Shown here one piece after another: positions 9,509 to 16,528 of a DNA stretch of 64,000 bases (its first letter is position 1; each line of letters opens with the position of its first letter). The translations under genes and the position numbers were made by a program. Where the stretch lies: positions 4,712,001 through 4,776,000 of the forward strand of contig NC_019966.1 of the NCBI RefSeq assembly GCF_000328565.1, given 5' to 3'. The notes below the pieces were generated by a model. It searched no databases and was not told the origin of the DNA. It worked only from the letters and a program-made list of their open reading frames with translations. Source of the DNA: Mycobacterium sp. JS623 (GTDB lineage Bacteria; Actinomycetota; Actinomycetes; Mycobacteriales; Mycobacteriaceae).

Positions 9509-9531
9509 CTTTGGTTCCGGATGATCCAAAG
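9509..9531. promoter_or_regulatory. Inverted repeat in the hydrolase/flavoenzyme divergent region
   Basis: CTTTGG and CCAAAG, separated by 11 nt, form a 6-bp inverted repeat in the 88-nt gap between the divergent genes at 9480 and 9569. Its central position suits an operator for a dimeric regulator controlling both genes. No regulator gene is adjacent. Could be chance. Confidence 0.3.
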
Positions 9532-9568
9532 CAGTGCTGCCGCGGTCGCGTGTCGGTAGAACCAAGCC

Positions 9569-10786
9569 ATGACCTCCGTTGACCGCGTGACCCGCACCCT
9601 GCCCGGTTCGCCTGAATGGGCAGCCCTGCTGTCCCAGATCGGCGCTGGCGCTAAGGACCGAGATCTCAACGACGAGAATCCATTTGATCAGGTTTCGGCG
9701 TTGAAACGCGCCGGTTTCGGCACCCTTCGGCTGCCCGAGCATCTCGGCGGTGCGGGACTGACTGTCCCGCAACTGTTCTCAGCAGTAATCGACGTTGCCC
9801 GAGCCGATCCCATTGTGGCCCACATCTTCCGGACGCACTTCTGGTTCGTCGAGGAGCGGCTACGCACTGTTGATGACCCGAGTTCTGCGCGGTGGTTGCA
9901 CAAGGTCGCTGCGGGCAAGATTTTCGGCAACGCGTTCAGCGAGAAGGGCGCACTGGCCGTCGGCAGCCTGGTCTTCAACACCCGCTTGCTGCCCGACGCC
10001 GCTTTTCCTGGCAGCGGTTACCGGCTGAACGGCGAGAAGTTCTACAGCACCGGCACGCTGTTCTCCGACTATCTGACCGTCGCCACCACCACCGACCACG
10101 ACTCGGTCGCCACCGTGGTGGTGCCTGCCGACCGCGACGGCGTGCGGCTGATCGACGACTGGGACGGGTTCGGCCAACGCCGTACCGGCACCGGCACCAC
10201 GGTGTTCACCGACGTCGCGGTGTCCGCAGATGAGATCCTTTCCGATACCCCGTACGACGCCCACCCGGTTCCGACAGTGCAGTACGCGTCGTTGCAGCTG
10301 TACATCCACGCGGTCGTGGCGGGCATTCTGGCCAGCGTCGTGGATGACGGTGTCGCGCTACTGCGTTCGCGCGACCGCAGTTTCAGCCACGCGCTCTCCG
10401 AACGGCCGACCGACGACCCGCTGTACCAGAAGCAGCTGGGCGAACTGGCCGCGACGGCCTACATCGCGCGGGCCGTGGTGCTCGACGCCGCCGAGGCGAT
10501 CGCCGCGGCGACTGTGACCGACGGGGTGCCCGACGCGCAGCTGGCCGCGGAGGCGCAGCTGAAGGTCGCCAAGGTGAAGGTGCATCTCGACGGCGTCGCC
10601 CCTGAGGCCGCCACCCGACTGCTGGAACTCGGCGGTGCCAGCGCGGCCAGCAGGCAGCGCAACCTCGACCGGCACTGGCGCAACATCCGCACCATTACGC
10701 TGCACAACCCGGTGGCGTACAAGGCGCGGGTGATCGGCCAGAACCTGTTGCACGGCACGCCGGTTCCGGCCAACGCCTACTTCTGA
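9569..10786 (+). CDS. Acyl-CoA-dehydrogenase-fold flavoprotein, DszC/SfnB-like monooxygenase group
   Basis: A 405-aa protein with the acyl-CoA dehydrogenase fold. An N-terminal helical domain contains GFGTLRLPEHLGGAGLTVPQ. A middle beta domain (FGNAFSEKGALAVG, YRLNGEKFYSTGTLFSDY) is followed by a C-terminal helical bundle ending HNPVAYKARVIGQNLLHG. The YSTGTLFSDY stretch and the HNPVAYK tail are typical of the FMNH2-dependent branch (DszC, SfnB, nitroalkane- or sulfur-compound monooxygenases) rather than true fatty acyl-CoA dehydrogenases; the usual catalytic Glu is not obvious. Such enzymes need a separate flavin reductase, which is not seen nearby. Specific substrate unknown. Confidence 0.8.
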   Translation: MTSVDRVTRTLPGSPEWAALLSQIGAGAKDRDLNDENPFDQVSALKRAGFGTLRLPEHLGGAGLTVPQLFSAVIDVARADPIVAHIFRTHFWFVEERLRTVDDPSSARWLHKVAAGKIFGNAFSEKGALAVGSLVFNTRLLPDAAFPGSGYRLNGEKFYSTGTLFSDYLTVATTTDHDSVATVVVPADRDGVRLIDDWDGFGQRRTGTGTTVFTDVAVSADEILSDTPYDAHPVPTVQYASLQLYIHAVVAGILASVVDDGVALLRSRDRSFSHALSERPTDDPLYQKQLGELAATAYIARAVVLDAAEAIAAATVTDGVPDAQLAAEAQLKVAKVKVHLDGVAPEAATRLLELGGASAASRQRNLDRHWRNIRTITLHNPVAYKARVIGQNLLHGTPVPANAYF

Positions 10787-10804
10787 GCCATTGCGGAGCG
10801 CTAC

Positions 10805-10821
10805 CCCGCGCTGGGCGCGGG
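10805..10821. terminator. GC hairpin between convergent genes
   Basis: CCCGCGC-TGG-GCGCGGG is a perfect 7-bp stem with a 3-nt loop. It sits in the 55-nt gap between the convergent flavoenzyme gene (ends 10786) and the binding-protein gene (ends 10842). There is no T-run, which is common for mycobacterial terminators. Bidirectional termination is inferred from position. Confidence 0.5.
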
Positions 10822-10841
10822 CGCGGCTCTACAAGTGACAG

Positions 10842-11765
10842 CTAGCTCTTCGATATGCCTGCGCTGGCGAGCCACTTCTTGGCGATGTCGGACAGGTTGG
10901 TGCCCTTGGCCGCCTCGGCATTCATCGAGATCAGGTCATCGGTGGTGAGCTTGGCCGACACGGCGTTCAGCGTCTTGGTGATGCTGTCGTTCTGCTTGCC
11001 GGACTTGATCAGTGGGACGACGTTCTCCGCAGCGAACAAGTTCTTGTCATCGGAAAGCGCGACAAGGTGATTCGCGTGCAGACCGGGGTCGGTGCTGAAC
11101 AAGTCGCCGGCTTGGATCTGCCCGTTCGTCAGCGCCGTCATCGTCAACGTGCCACCGGCATCCAGGCTGACGAAGTCCTTGAAGTTGAGCCCATACAGGT
11201 CGCGAAGGCCGACCACGCCCTGGGTGCGCGTCTTCCATTCCGGCGGCCCGCCGAGAACGAGTTCACCGGCGACCGGCTTGAGGTCGGAAATGGTCTTCAG
11301 CTTGTACTTGTCGGCCGTTGCCTGTGTCACGGCCACGACATCTTTGTCCTCGGCCGGCGACGGCGTCAGCATCGCGGTGCCCGCGGGCAACTTGGTCGCG
11401 AGCTCGCTTTGCACGGCTTGCGGAGTGGCGGCCGTCGACTTCGGATCCAGGTAGCTCAACAGCGCACCGGTGTACTCGGGTACCAGATCGATGGAGCCGT
11501 CCTTGAGTGCCTGAAGATAGACCTCTCGGCTGCCGATGTTGAATTGCTCTTTGACGCCTACGCCGTTGGCCTGCAGGGCCTGCGAATAAATGCTTGCGAT
11601 CAGCTGGCTTTCGGTGAAGTCGGCAGAACCGACAATGACTTGCGAGCCCGACGATCCGCTGTTGTTCCCGCCGCCGGAGAGCGGATCGCCACCCCCACCG
11701 CCGCACGCGGACAACGCGAGAACGGAAGCGGCGGCCAGTGCCGACAGTAGTGTGCGTTTCTTCAT
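10842..11765 (-). CDS. Quaternary-amine/osmoprotectant-binding lipoprotein, ProX/OpuC family
   Basis: A 307-aa extracytoplasmic binding protein. The signal peptide ends in a lipobox (ASVLALSAC, Cys about residue 20) followed by a Gly/Ser linker. The family core begins VIVGSADFTESQLIASIYSQ, and the characteristic DLVPEYTGALLSYL is present. This family (OpuAC domain) binds betaines, choline, carnitine or, in EgtU, ergothioneine, through aromatic cages. It is the last gene of the iclR-ATPase-permease-permease-binding-protein operon, 10 nt after the second permease. The ligand cannot be read directly; the divergent HAL-like lyase suggests a trimethylammonium amino acid rather than a simple osmolyte (inference). 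Confidence 0.88.
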   Translation of the reverse strand: MKKRTLLSALAAASVLALSACGGGGGDPLSGGGNNSGSSGSQVIVGSADFTESQLIASIYSQALQANGVGVKEQFNIGSREVYLQALKDGSIDLVPEYTGALLSYLDPKSTAATPQAVQSELATKLPAGTAMLTPSPAEDKDVVAVTQATADKYKLKTISDLKPVAGELVLGGPPEWKTRTQGVVGLRDLYGLNFKDFVSLDAGGTLTMTALTNGQIQAGDLFSTDPGLHANHLVALSDDKNLFAAENVVPLIKSGKQNDSITKTLNAVSAKLTTDDLISMNAEAAKGTNLSDIAKKWLASAGISKS

Positions 11766-11775
11766 GGTGTATCTC

Positions 11776-12474
11776 CTAGGTGGTGGCCGGCTCGAGCACG
11801 GTGGTGGATATCGGTGAGCTGGATTTGGATGCGGTGCGGCGCAGGCCGGGCGACACGATGACGCGGCCAAGCCAGGCGAACGTGAACTCGAGGACGATCG
11901 CCAAGATTGCGACCAGGATTGCCCCGCCGGCCATTTCGCTGAAGCTCGCCTGCGCCCTGCCGTCGAGAATGAATCGGCCCAGGCCCTGCAGACCCAGATA
12001 GGCGGCGATGGTGGCCGTCGAGACGATCTGCAGTGTGGCGCTCCTGACTCCAGAGACCATCAGCGGCAATGCACAGGGAAGTTGCACACGCAACAGAATC
12101 TGGCTCTTGGTGAACCCCATGCCCCTGGCTGCGCCGACGGCGTCGGGGTCGGCGGTCTGGATGCCGGCATAGGTTCCGGTGAGTATCGGCGGGACCGCAA
12201 GCAGCACAAGCACAACGATGGTCGGCAGGACGTAGACCAGCTTGCCTGCGACGACCGGGGAGATGACCAAGAACAGGAGCACGAGCAGGCCCAGCGACGG
12301 CAGTGCGCGCAACGCGTTGGCCGATCCTGCGACCAGCGCCTCTCCGCGTCCGGTGTAGCCGATGAGAATTCCCAGAGGCACCGCGATGACCAGCGCGGCC
12401 AGCAGCGCGATCACGGAGTACAGCAGGTGGTAGCCGACTTGGGCCGGAATGCCGCCAGAGCCCGACCAATTCAC
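11776..12474 (-). CDS. Quaternary-amine ABC importer permease 2 (start apparently disrupted)
   Basis: A 232-aa ProW/OpuC-type permease with about six TM helices. The EAA-like loop reads DPDAVGAARGMGFTKSQILL. The body is intact, but the start is odd. The expected ATGA-coupled ATG at 12503, overlapping the upstream permease stop, opens a frame that stops after 6 codons (MNIVGG). Meanwhile the family-like N-terminal segment WLTDPVNWSG continues in a different frame and has no ATG. The first usable codon in the right frame is GTG at 12474 (reads MNWSGSGGIPAQ), without a clear ribosome binding site. A few bases were probably lost near 12485-12490, or translation starts unusually. Confidence 0.8.
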   Translation of the reverse strand: MNWSGSGGIPAQVGYHLLYSVIALLAALVIAVPLGILIGYTGRGEALVAGSANALRALPSLGLLVLLFLVISPVVAGKLVYVLPTIVVLVLLAVPPILTGTYAGIQTADPDAVGAARGMGFTKSQILLRVQLPCALPLMVSGVRSATLQIVSTATIAAYLGLQGLGRFILDGRAQASFSEMAGGAILVAILAIVLEFTFAWLGRVIVSPGLRRTASKSSSPISTTVLEPATT

Positions 12475-12499
12475 TGGATCGGTCAGCCACCAACGATGT

Positions 12500-13144
12500 T
12501 CATGACGTGACCGTCCTTTGCCGCCACGGGGTCAAGAGTCTGTTCAGCCAGATGATCACGCCGTCGAAGACGACGGCAAGAACCACGCACAGCGCAATGC
12601 CGGTGACGAGCGGAACGTACAGCCGCAGTTGGAATCCCTGGGTGAACAGCGAACCGAGCTGCGGGATACCCAGCAGGGCCGCCATGGTCACGATGCTGAC
12701 GTTGGACACGACCGCCACGCGCAAACCAGCGGCGATGACGGGCACCGCGACTGGCAGTTCGACGAGAACAAGTCGCTGCCATCCCCGATAGCCCATGGCC
12801 TCCGCGGCCGCGACCGTGTCGTGTGGCACCGAGTCCAGTCCGTCCGCGACCACCCGCACGAGCAGCGCCAGTGTGTAAAGCGTCAGGGCGACAACAATGT
12901 TCAGTGGGTCGAGGATCTTCGTGCCGAGAATGACCGGCAGGATGATGAACAAGGCGAGCGAGGGAATCGTGTAGAGCAGTCCAGCCGTTCCGACGATCGC
13001 GGCCTGCCCGCGCTTGAATCGATGCGCCCACCACCCAAGGGGCAGCGCGATGATGAGCCCGAGGATCGTCGGTACCAGCGTGAGCCAGGCGTGGCTGATC
13101 GTCAGTGACACGATTCGATCGATGTTCGACGATATCCAGTTCAT
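12500..13144 (-). CDS. Quaternary-amine ABC importer permease 1
   Basis: A 214-aa integral membrane permease of the ProW/OpuBB family. The N-terminus (MNWISSNIDRIVSLTISHAW) and the helix LVPTILGLIIALPLGWWAH match the family. The coupling loop reads PHDTVAAAEAMGYRGWQRLV. It starts within the stop of the ATPase gene (4-nt overlap at 13141-13144). A second permease gene follows. Two different permeases plus one ATPase and one binding protein is the layout of OpuB/OpuC-type importers and of the mycobacterial proXVWZ locus. Confidence 0.9.
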   Translation of the reverse strand: MNWISSNIDRIVSLTISHAWLTLVPTILGLIIALPLGWWAHRFKRGQAAIVGTAGLLYTIPSLALFIILPVILGTKILDPLNIVVALTLYTLALLVRVVADGLDSVPHDTVAAAEAMGYRGWQRLVLVELPVAVPVIAAGLRVAVVSNVSIVTMAALLGIPQLGSLFTQGFQLRLYVPLVTGIALCVVLAVVFDGVIIWLNRLLTPWRQRTVTS

Positions 13145-14244
13145 GCCGCGGTCCTCGCGTCCTTCGCTCGGCGGATCGCCTCGATGACGTCATGGTCGGA
13201 TGCGGTGCCAAGCAGCGCGCCGTTCTCATCGGTGACGACGCAGCGGCTGCTCGGGCTGGACAGAGCCGAGTTCAACAGGTCGCGAAGCGGATCGGTGCGT
13301 GACGCCGACGTGGCGCTGAGGTTGACGTCGCTGTCCTGAACGCAGTCGCCGCGCACGCTTTGGGTGTCGACCCAGCCGATCGGCGCCCGCTTCTCGTCGA
13401 CCACCAGAACCCAGCGCCCTTGCGCAGTGATGTTCGAGACCGGCTGTCCGACAGTGATAGTCGGCTCCTCGTTGAGCTTGAGAAGGTCATCCGAGGTCTG
13501 GAAACCCAATGCGCGGTAGCCGCGAGCGGAGCCGACGAAGTCCGCAACGAAGGCGTCGTTGGGCGCTGCAAGCAATTCGGCCGGAGTCGCGGCTTGAGCC
13601 AGAGTCCCACCCTGGCGAAGCACCACGACCTGGTCCCCGAGCTTCAGCGCCTCGTCGATGTCGTGCGTGACCATGACGATGGTCTTGGAGATGTCGGCCT
13701 GCAGGCGCAGGAACTCATCCTGCAGCTGGTTGCGCACAATCGGGTCCACGGCACTGAACGGCTCGTCCATCAATAGGAACGGCGGGTCCGTGGCCAGCGC
13801 CCGCGCCACGCCCACCCGCTGCTGCTGGCCCCCGGACAACTGCCACGGATAGCGGCGGGCGAACTTCGCATCCAGTCCGACGCGTTCGAGGAGTTCGATT
13901 GCCTTGGAACGGGTTTCCTTCTTACTGCCGCCGAGCAGCCGCGGCAACGCGGCCACGTTGTCGACGACTGTGCGGTGTGGGAACAGGCCCGCGTTCTGGA
14001 TGACGTAGCCGATCCGTCGGCGCAGGGCCACCTTGTCGAGCGTCTGGGTGTCGACCCCGTCGAGTGTGATGCTGCCCGAGGTCGGCTCGATGAGCCGGTT
14101 GATCATCCGCATCGAGGTGGTCTTGCCGCAGCCCGACGGGCCGACCAAGGTGGTGATCTTGCCGTTGGGAGCAGTGATCGTCAGCTTGTCGACCGCGACG
14201 GTGCCGTCGGGGTATACCTTGGAGACGTTGTCAAATGTGATCAT
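13141..14244 (-). CDS. Quaternary-amine ABC importer ATPase, ProV/OpuCA type with CBS domains
   Basis: A 367-aa ATPase. Walker A VGPSGCGKTTSM, signature LSGGQQQRVGVARAL, Walker B FLLMDEPFSAVD and switch His in VTHDIDEAL are all present. Beyond about residue 240 there is a C-terminal regulatory part that looks like a CBS pair (GRWVLVVDEKRAPIGWVDTQ and SSRCVVTDENGALLGTASDH). In OpuA-type importers CBS domains sense ionic strength or nucleotides. The start overlaps the end of the iclR gene by 14 nt, tying the regulator to the transporter in one transcript. Confidence 0.92.
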   Translation of the reverse strand: MITFDNVSKVYPDGTVAVDKLTITAPNGKITTLVGPSGCGKTTSMRMINRLIEPTSGSITLDGVDTQTLDKVALRRRIGYVIQNAGLFPHRTVVDNVAALPRLLGGSKKETRSKAIELLERVGLDAKFARRYPWQLSGGQQQRVGVARALATDPPFLLMDEPFSAVDPIVRNQLQDEFLRLQADISKTIVMVTHDIDEALKLGDQVVVLRQGGTLAQAATPAELLAAPNDAFVADFVGSARGYRALGFQTSDDLLKLNEEPTITVGQPVSNITAQGRWVLVVDEKRAPIGWVDTQSVRGDCVQDSDVNLSATSASRTDPLRDLLNSALSSPSSRCVVTDENGALLGTASDHDVIEAIRRAKDARTAA

Positions 14245-14917
14245 GACTATCTTTCTGGCGCAGTGGAATACGACTCAGGCCTGCGGACAGGGTGGCCGCT
14301 GCTGAACCGAGCTTTCGGCCGCACTTAGCCGCTTGGGAGGCGCTGAGCCGGTAGCTGGGGATCACCAGACTCAGGGCCGCAACAATGCGCGCTTCCGAAT
14401 AAATCGGGGACGAGATCGCGGTGACGTCGGCTTCGACGCCGCGTTCGACGATCACGTAGCCCTGCTCGGGCACCCGGCCGCACAACGCGTGTCCCGCGGC
14501 TGATTTGTCCAATGGGACCGTGCGACCCACCCAGCTGGCGTGGCGCACCGAATGGGTGCCTTCGACGATGCTGATGTAGAGCGCCGTGCCGCCGTGTCCC
14601 TCGACGCTCAGATACGCGGACTCCCCCACATCGGCGACCAGCTTCTCCATCACGGGCTTTGCGAAGTCGATCAGCGATTCGTTGGACAATGCCTGCGCGC
14701 CGAGCTGGATCAGCCGACTGCCGGGTCGGTAGGTACCGCCGCCGTCTTCTTTGGTGACGAACCCGGTGTTCTCCAGCGTGCGGAGCAGCCGCAGTGCGGT
14801 GCTCGGCGCGAGGTCGCATTCCCTGGCGCTGTCGGCAAGATTCGCGCCGCCCCGATCGCAGATGGTGGCGAGCAGGGCGAGTGCACGCTCCACGGTGCGC
14901 GTGGACGGTTCGGCCAC
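14231..14917 (-). CDS. IclR-family transcription regulator, first gene of the importer operon
   Basis: A 228-aa regulator. An N-terminal winged helix (VERALALLATICDRGG ... STALRLLRTLENTGFV) precedes the IclR effector-binding domain (residues about 80-220; YLSVEGHGGTALYISIVEG, KSAAGHALCG). The start is GTG at 14917, chosen for the very strong ribosome binding site AGGAGGT 4 nt upstream. It overlaps the transporter ATPase gene and is divergent from the lyase gene at 15080, so it most likely controls both. IclR proteins usually sense a small organic acid or amine that is a pathway substrate or intermediate. The C-terminal half of the effector domain is somewhat short compared with typical members (about 250 aa). 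Confidence 0.88.
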   Translation of the reverse strand: MAEPSTRTVERALALLATICDRGGANLADSARECDLAPSTALRLLRTLENTGFVTKEDGGGTYRPGSRLIQLGAQALSNESLIDFAKPVMEKLVADVGESAYLSVEGHGGTALYISIVEGTHSVRHASWVGRTVPLDKSAAGHALCGRVPEQGYVIVERGVEADVTAISSPIYSEARIVAALSLVIPSYRLSASQAAKCGRKLGSAAATLSAGLSRIPLRQKDSHDHI

Positions 14918-15079
14918 CGTGACCTCCTCTCACCGGCATGCAATCTACGAGGGGTTTGTTGCGATCAACGCCTCGTGGATTTCCACTAAGTAAAAATCAA
15001 ATTCCATCTAGCGGCAATACCGAGTTTCGGTGATGATAGGACTCGTCGCGCGGCGGGAAAAGCGAATGAGGAGAATTCC
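14918..15079. promoter_or_regulatory. Divergent control region between iclR operon and HAL-like gene
   Basis: A 162-nt gap that must hold both promoters. It contains the palindrome GTGGA-TT-TCCAC at 14975-14986, similar in style to IclR-family boxes (GGA...TCC cores), and a weaker GTTG-CGAT-CAAC at 14959-14970. An A/T-rich stretch (TAAGTAAAAATCAAATTCC, about 14987-15005) next to the palindrome is unusual in this GC-rich DNA and may contain promoter elements. At 15068-15073 there is a strong ribosome binding site, GAGGAG, 6 nt before the lyase ATG. Operator role is inferred. Confidence 0.5.
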
Positions 15080-16528
15080 ATGCTTGTACTTAACGGATCC
15101 GCGAGTATCGCCGACGTGGTGGCGCTCGCGGACCGCCGCGAGCAGGTCTCTGTTTCGCCGAGCGTTGTCGAAGCCGTTGACCATGCGCACCGCATGGCGG
15201 CGAACCTCAGCACCCGCTTCCCCATCTACGGGCGAACCACTGGTGTCGGCGCGAATCGGACCACGTCCGTGTCGCCGTCGGACACTGAGTACGGCATGCG
15301 ACTGCTGCGCAGCCACGCCGTCGATGCGGGCGATCCGCTCGACAACAGGACGGTGCGGGCGATGCTGGCCGTCCGGCTTGCCCAGTTGTGCGTACCGGGC
15401 GCGGGACTCGATCCGAAGATCTTGTCCGGGCTGGCGGCGATGCTCAACGACGACGCGCTGCCGGAGCTTCGTCAGTACGCGTCGATCGGGACCGGTGACC
15501 TCGCCCCGCTCGCGGGCACCGCATTGACACTGATCGGTGAGCGGCCAGCGTCGAAACCACTGACGCCCATGGCGCCGTGGGGCGCCGACAGCGCGCTGCC
15601 GTTCATGAGCAGCAGCGCGCTCACCGTTGGCCGTGGTTGCCTTGCACTGGACGAGCTTTCACGTCTGGAGCGAGCGTCGAGCATGATCTACGCGCTGAGT
15701 TTCATCGCACTCGACGGCAATCCCGAGGCGCTGTCTTCCGTCGCCGCGCAAGCGTCGGCCGCCCCGTACGTCGCCACCGTCGCCGATCGCCTGTGCTCAC
15801 TGCTGGCGAGCGGGCGAGATCGGCAACCTGCTCGCATCCAGGATCCGTACGGGCTGAGGGTGTATCCGGTAGCGCAGGCGGCCGTGCTGGCGTCCCTGCA
15901 TTCACTGGAGGGACAACTCGAGCGGACACTCAACGCCGCGCAGGAGAACCCTCTGTTCGACGTCGACAAGGAAGCGGTCGTCCATCACGGTGCGTTCTAT
16001 CAAGCATCGCTGTCACTCGAATTGGATGGCACCACGCTGGCGCTCGCGCTCACCGCACCCATCACCCATTCCCGCATCCGAATGATCAACGATCCGGATA
16101 CCAACGGCGGCAATCCTTTTCTCGCCGCAGACGCGGCCGGATCATCCGGGCTGATGATGGTCGAGTATGTCGCCGCAGGCGCGATCGCGGAGATTCGCAA
16201 CGCCGCGCAGCCAGCGTCGGCGGGCACGCTCGTGCTGTCGCGGGGTGCAGAGGAGGACGCCACCTTTGCCTCTCAGGGCGCGCAGCAACTCGAGCGGTCG
16301 ATCGCCGCGTATCGGGTCTTACTGTGTTGCGAACTTGTTGGCGCGGTGAGGCTTTTGCGTCAGCGCGGGCTGGACGACCAGATCAGCGGCGAGGTCGGTG
16401 ACGCACTGAAGCTAGCCGAGGTTCTGCCCCGAGACGCCGACGATCGCGACCTCCGTGGGGATATCGCGCTCGCGGAGTCGCTGCTGGACGAACTGGGCCA
16501 ACTGGTTCCGGCTGACGCACGCGCCTAG
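15080..16528 (+). CDS. Histidine/phenylalanine-ammonia-lyase-family enzyme lacking the normal MIO triad
   Basis: A 482-aa member of the aromatic amino acid lyase family (about 510 aa is usual). Retained landmarks: the catalytic Tyr in YGRTTGVG (Tyr50), QDPYGLRVYP (corresponds to QDPYSLR of HAL), ENPLFDVD, and the late acidic motif GAEEDATFAS (QEDHVSM position). Altered: the Ala-Ser-Gly triad that cyclises into the MIO electrophile reads Gly-Thr-Gly at residues 137-139 (SIGTGDLAPLAG), and the Asn of the LxNGT motif appears as Ser (FMSSSALTVG). The enzyme may still form a cofactor from Thr, or act without MIO, as I recall for ergothionase, a HAL homologue that eliminates trimethylamine. The strong GAGGAG site sets the start. 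Function should be regarded as an uncharacterised C-N lyase. Confidence 0.8.
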   Translation: MLVLNGSASIADVVALADRREQVSVSPSVVEAVDHAHRMAANLSTRFPIYGRTTGVGANRTTSVSPSDTEYGMRLLRSHAVDAGDPLDNRTVRAMLAVRLAQLCVPGAGLDPKILSGLAAMLNDDALPELRQYASIGTGDLAPLAGTALTLIGERPASKPLTPMAPWGADSALPFMSSSALTVGRGCLALDELSRLERASSMIYALSFIALDGNPEALSSVAAQASAAPYVATVADRLCSLLASGRDRQPARIQDPYGLRVYPVAQAAVLASLHSLEGQLERTLNAAQENPLFDVDKEAVVHHGAFYQASLSLELDGTTLALALTAPITHSRIRMINDPDTNGGNPFLAADAAGSSGLMMVEYVAAGAIAEIRNAAQPASAGTLVLSRGAEEDATFASQGAQQLERSIAAYRVLLCCELVGAVRLLRQRGLDDQISGEVGDALKLAEVLPRDADDRDLRGDIALAESLLDELGQLVPADARA

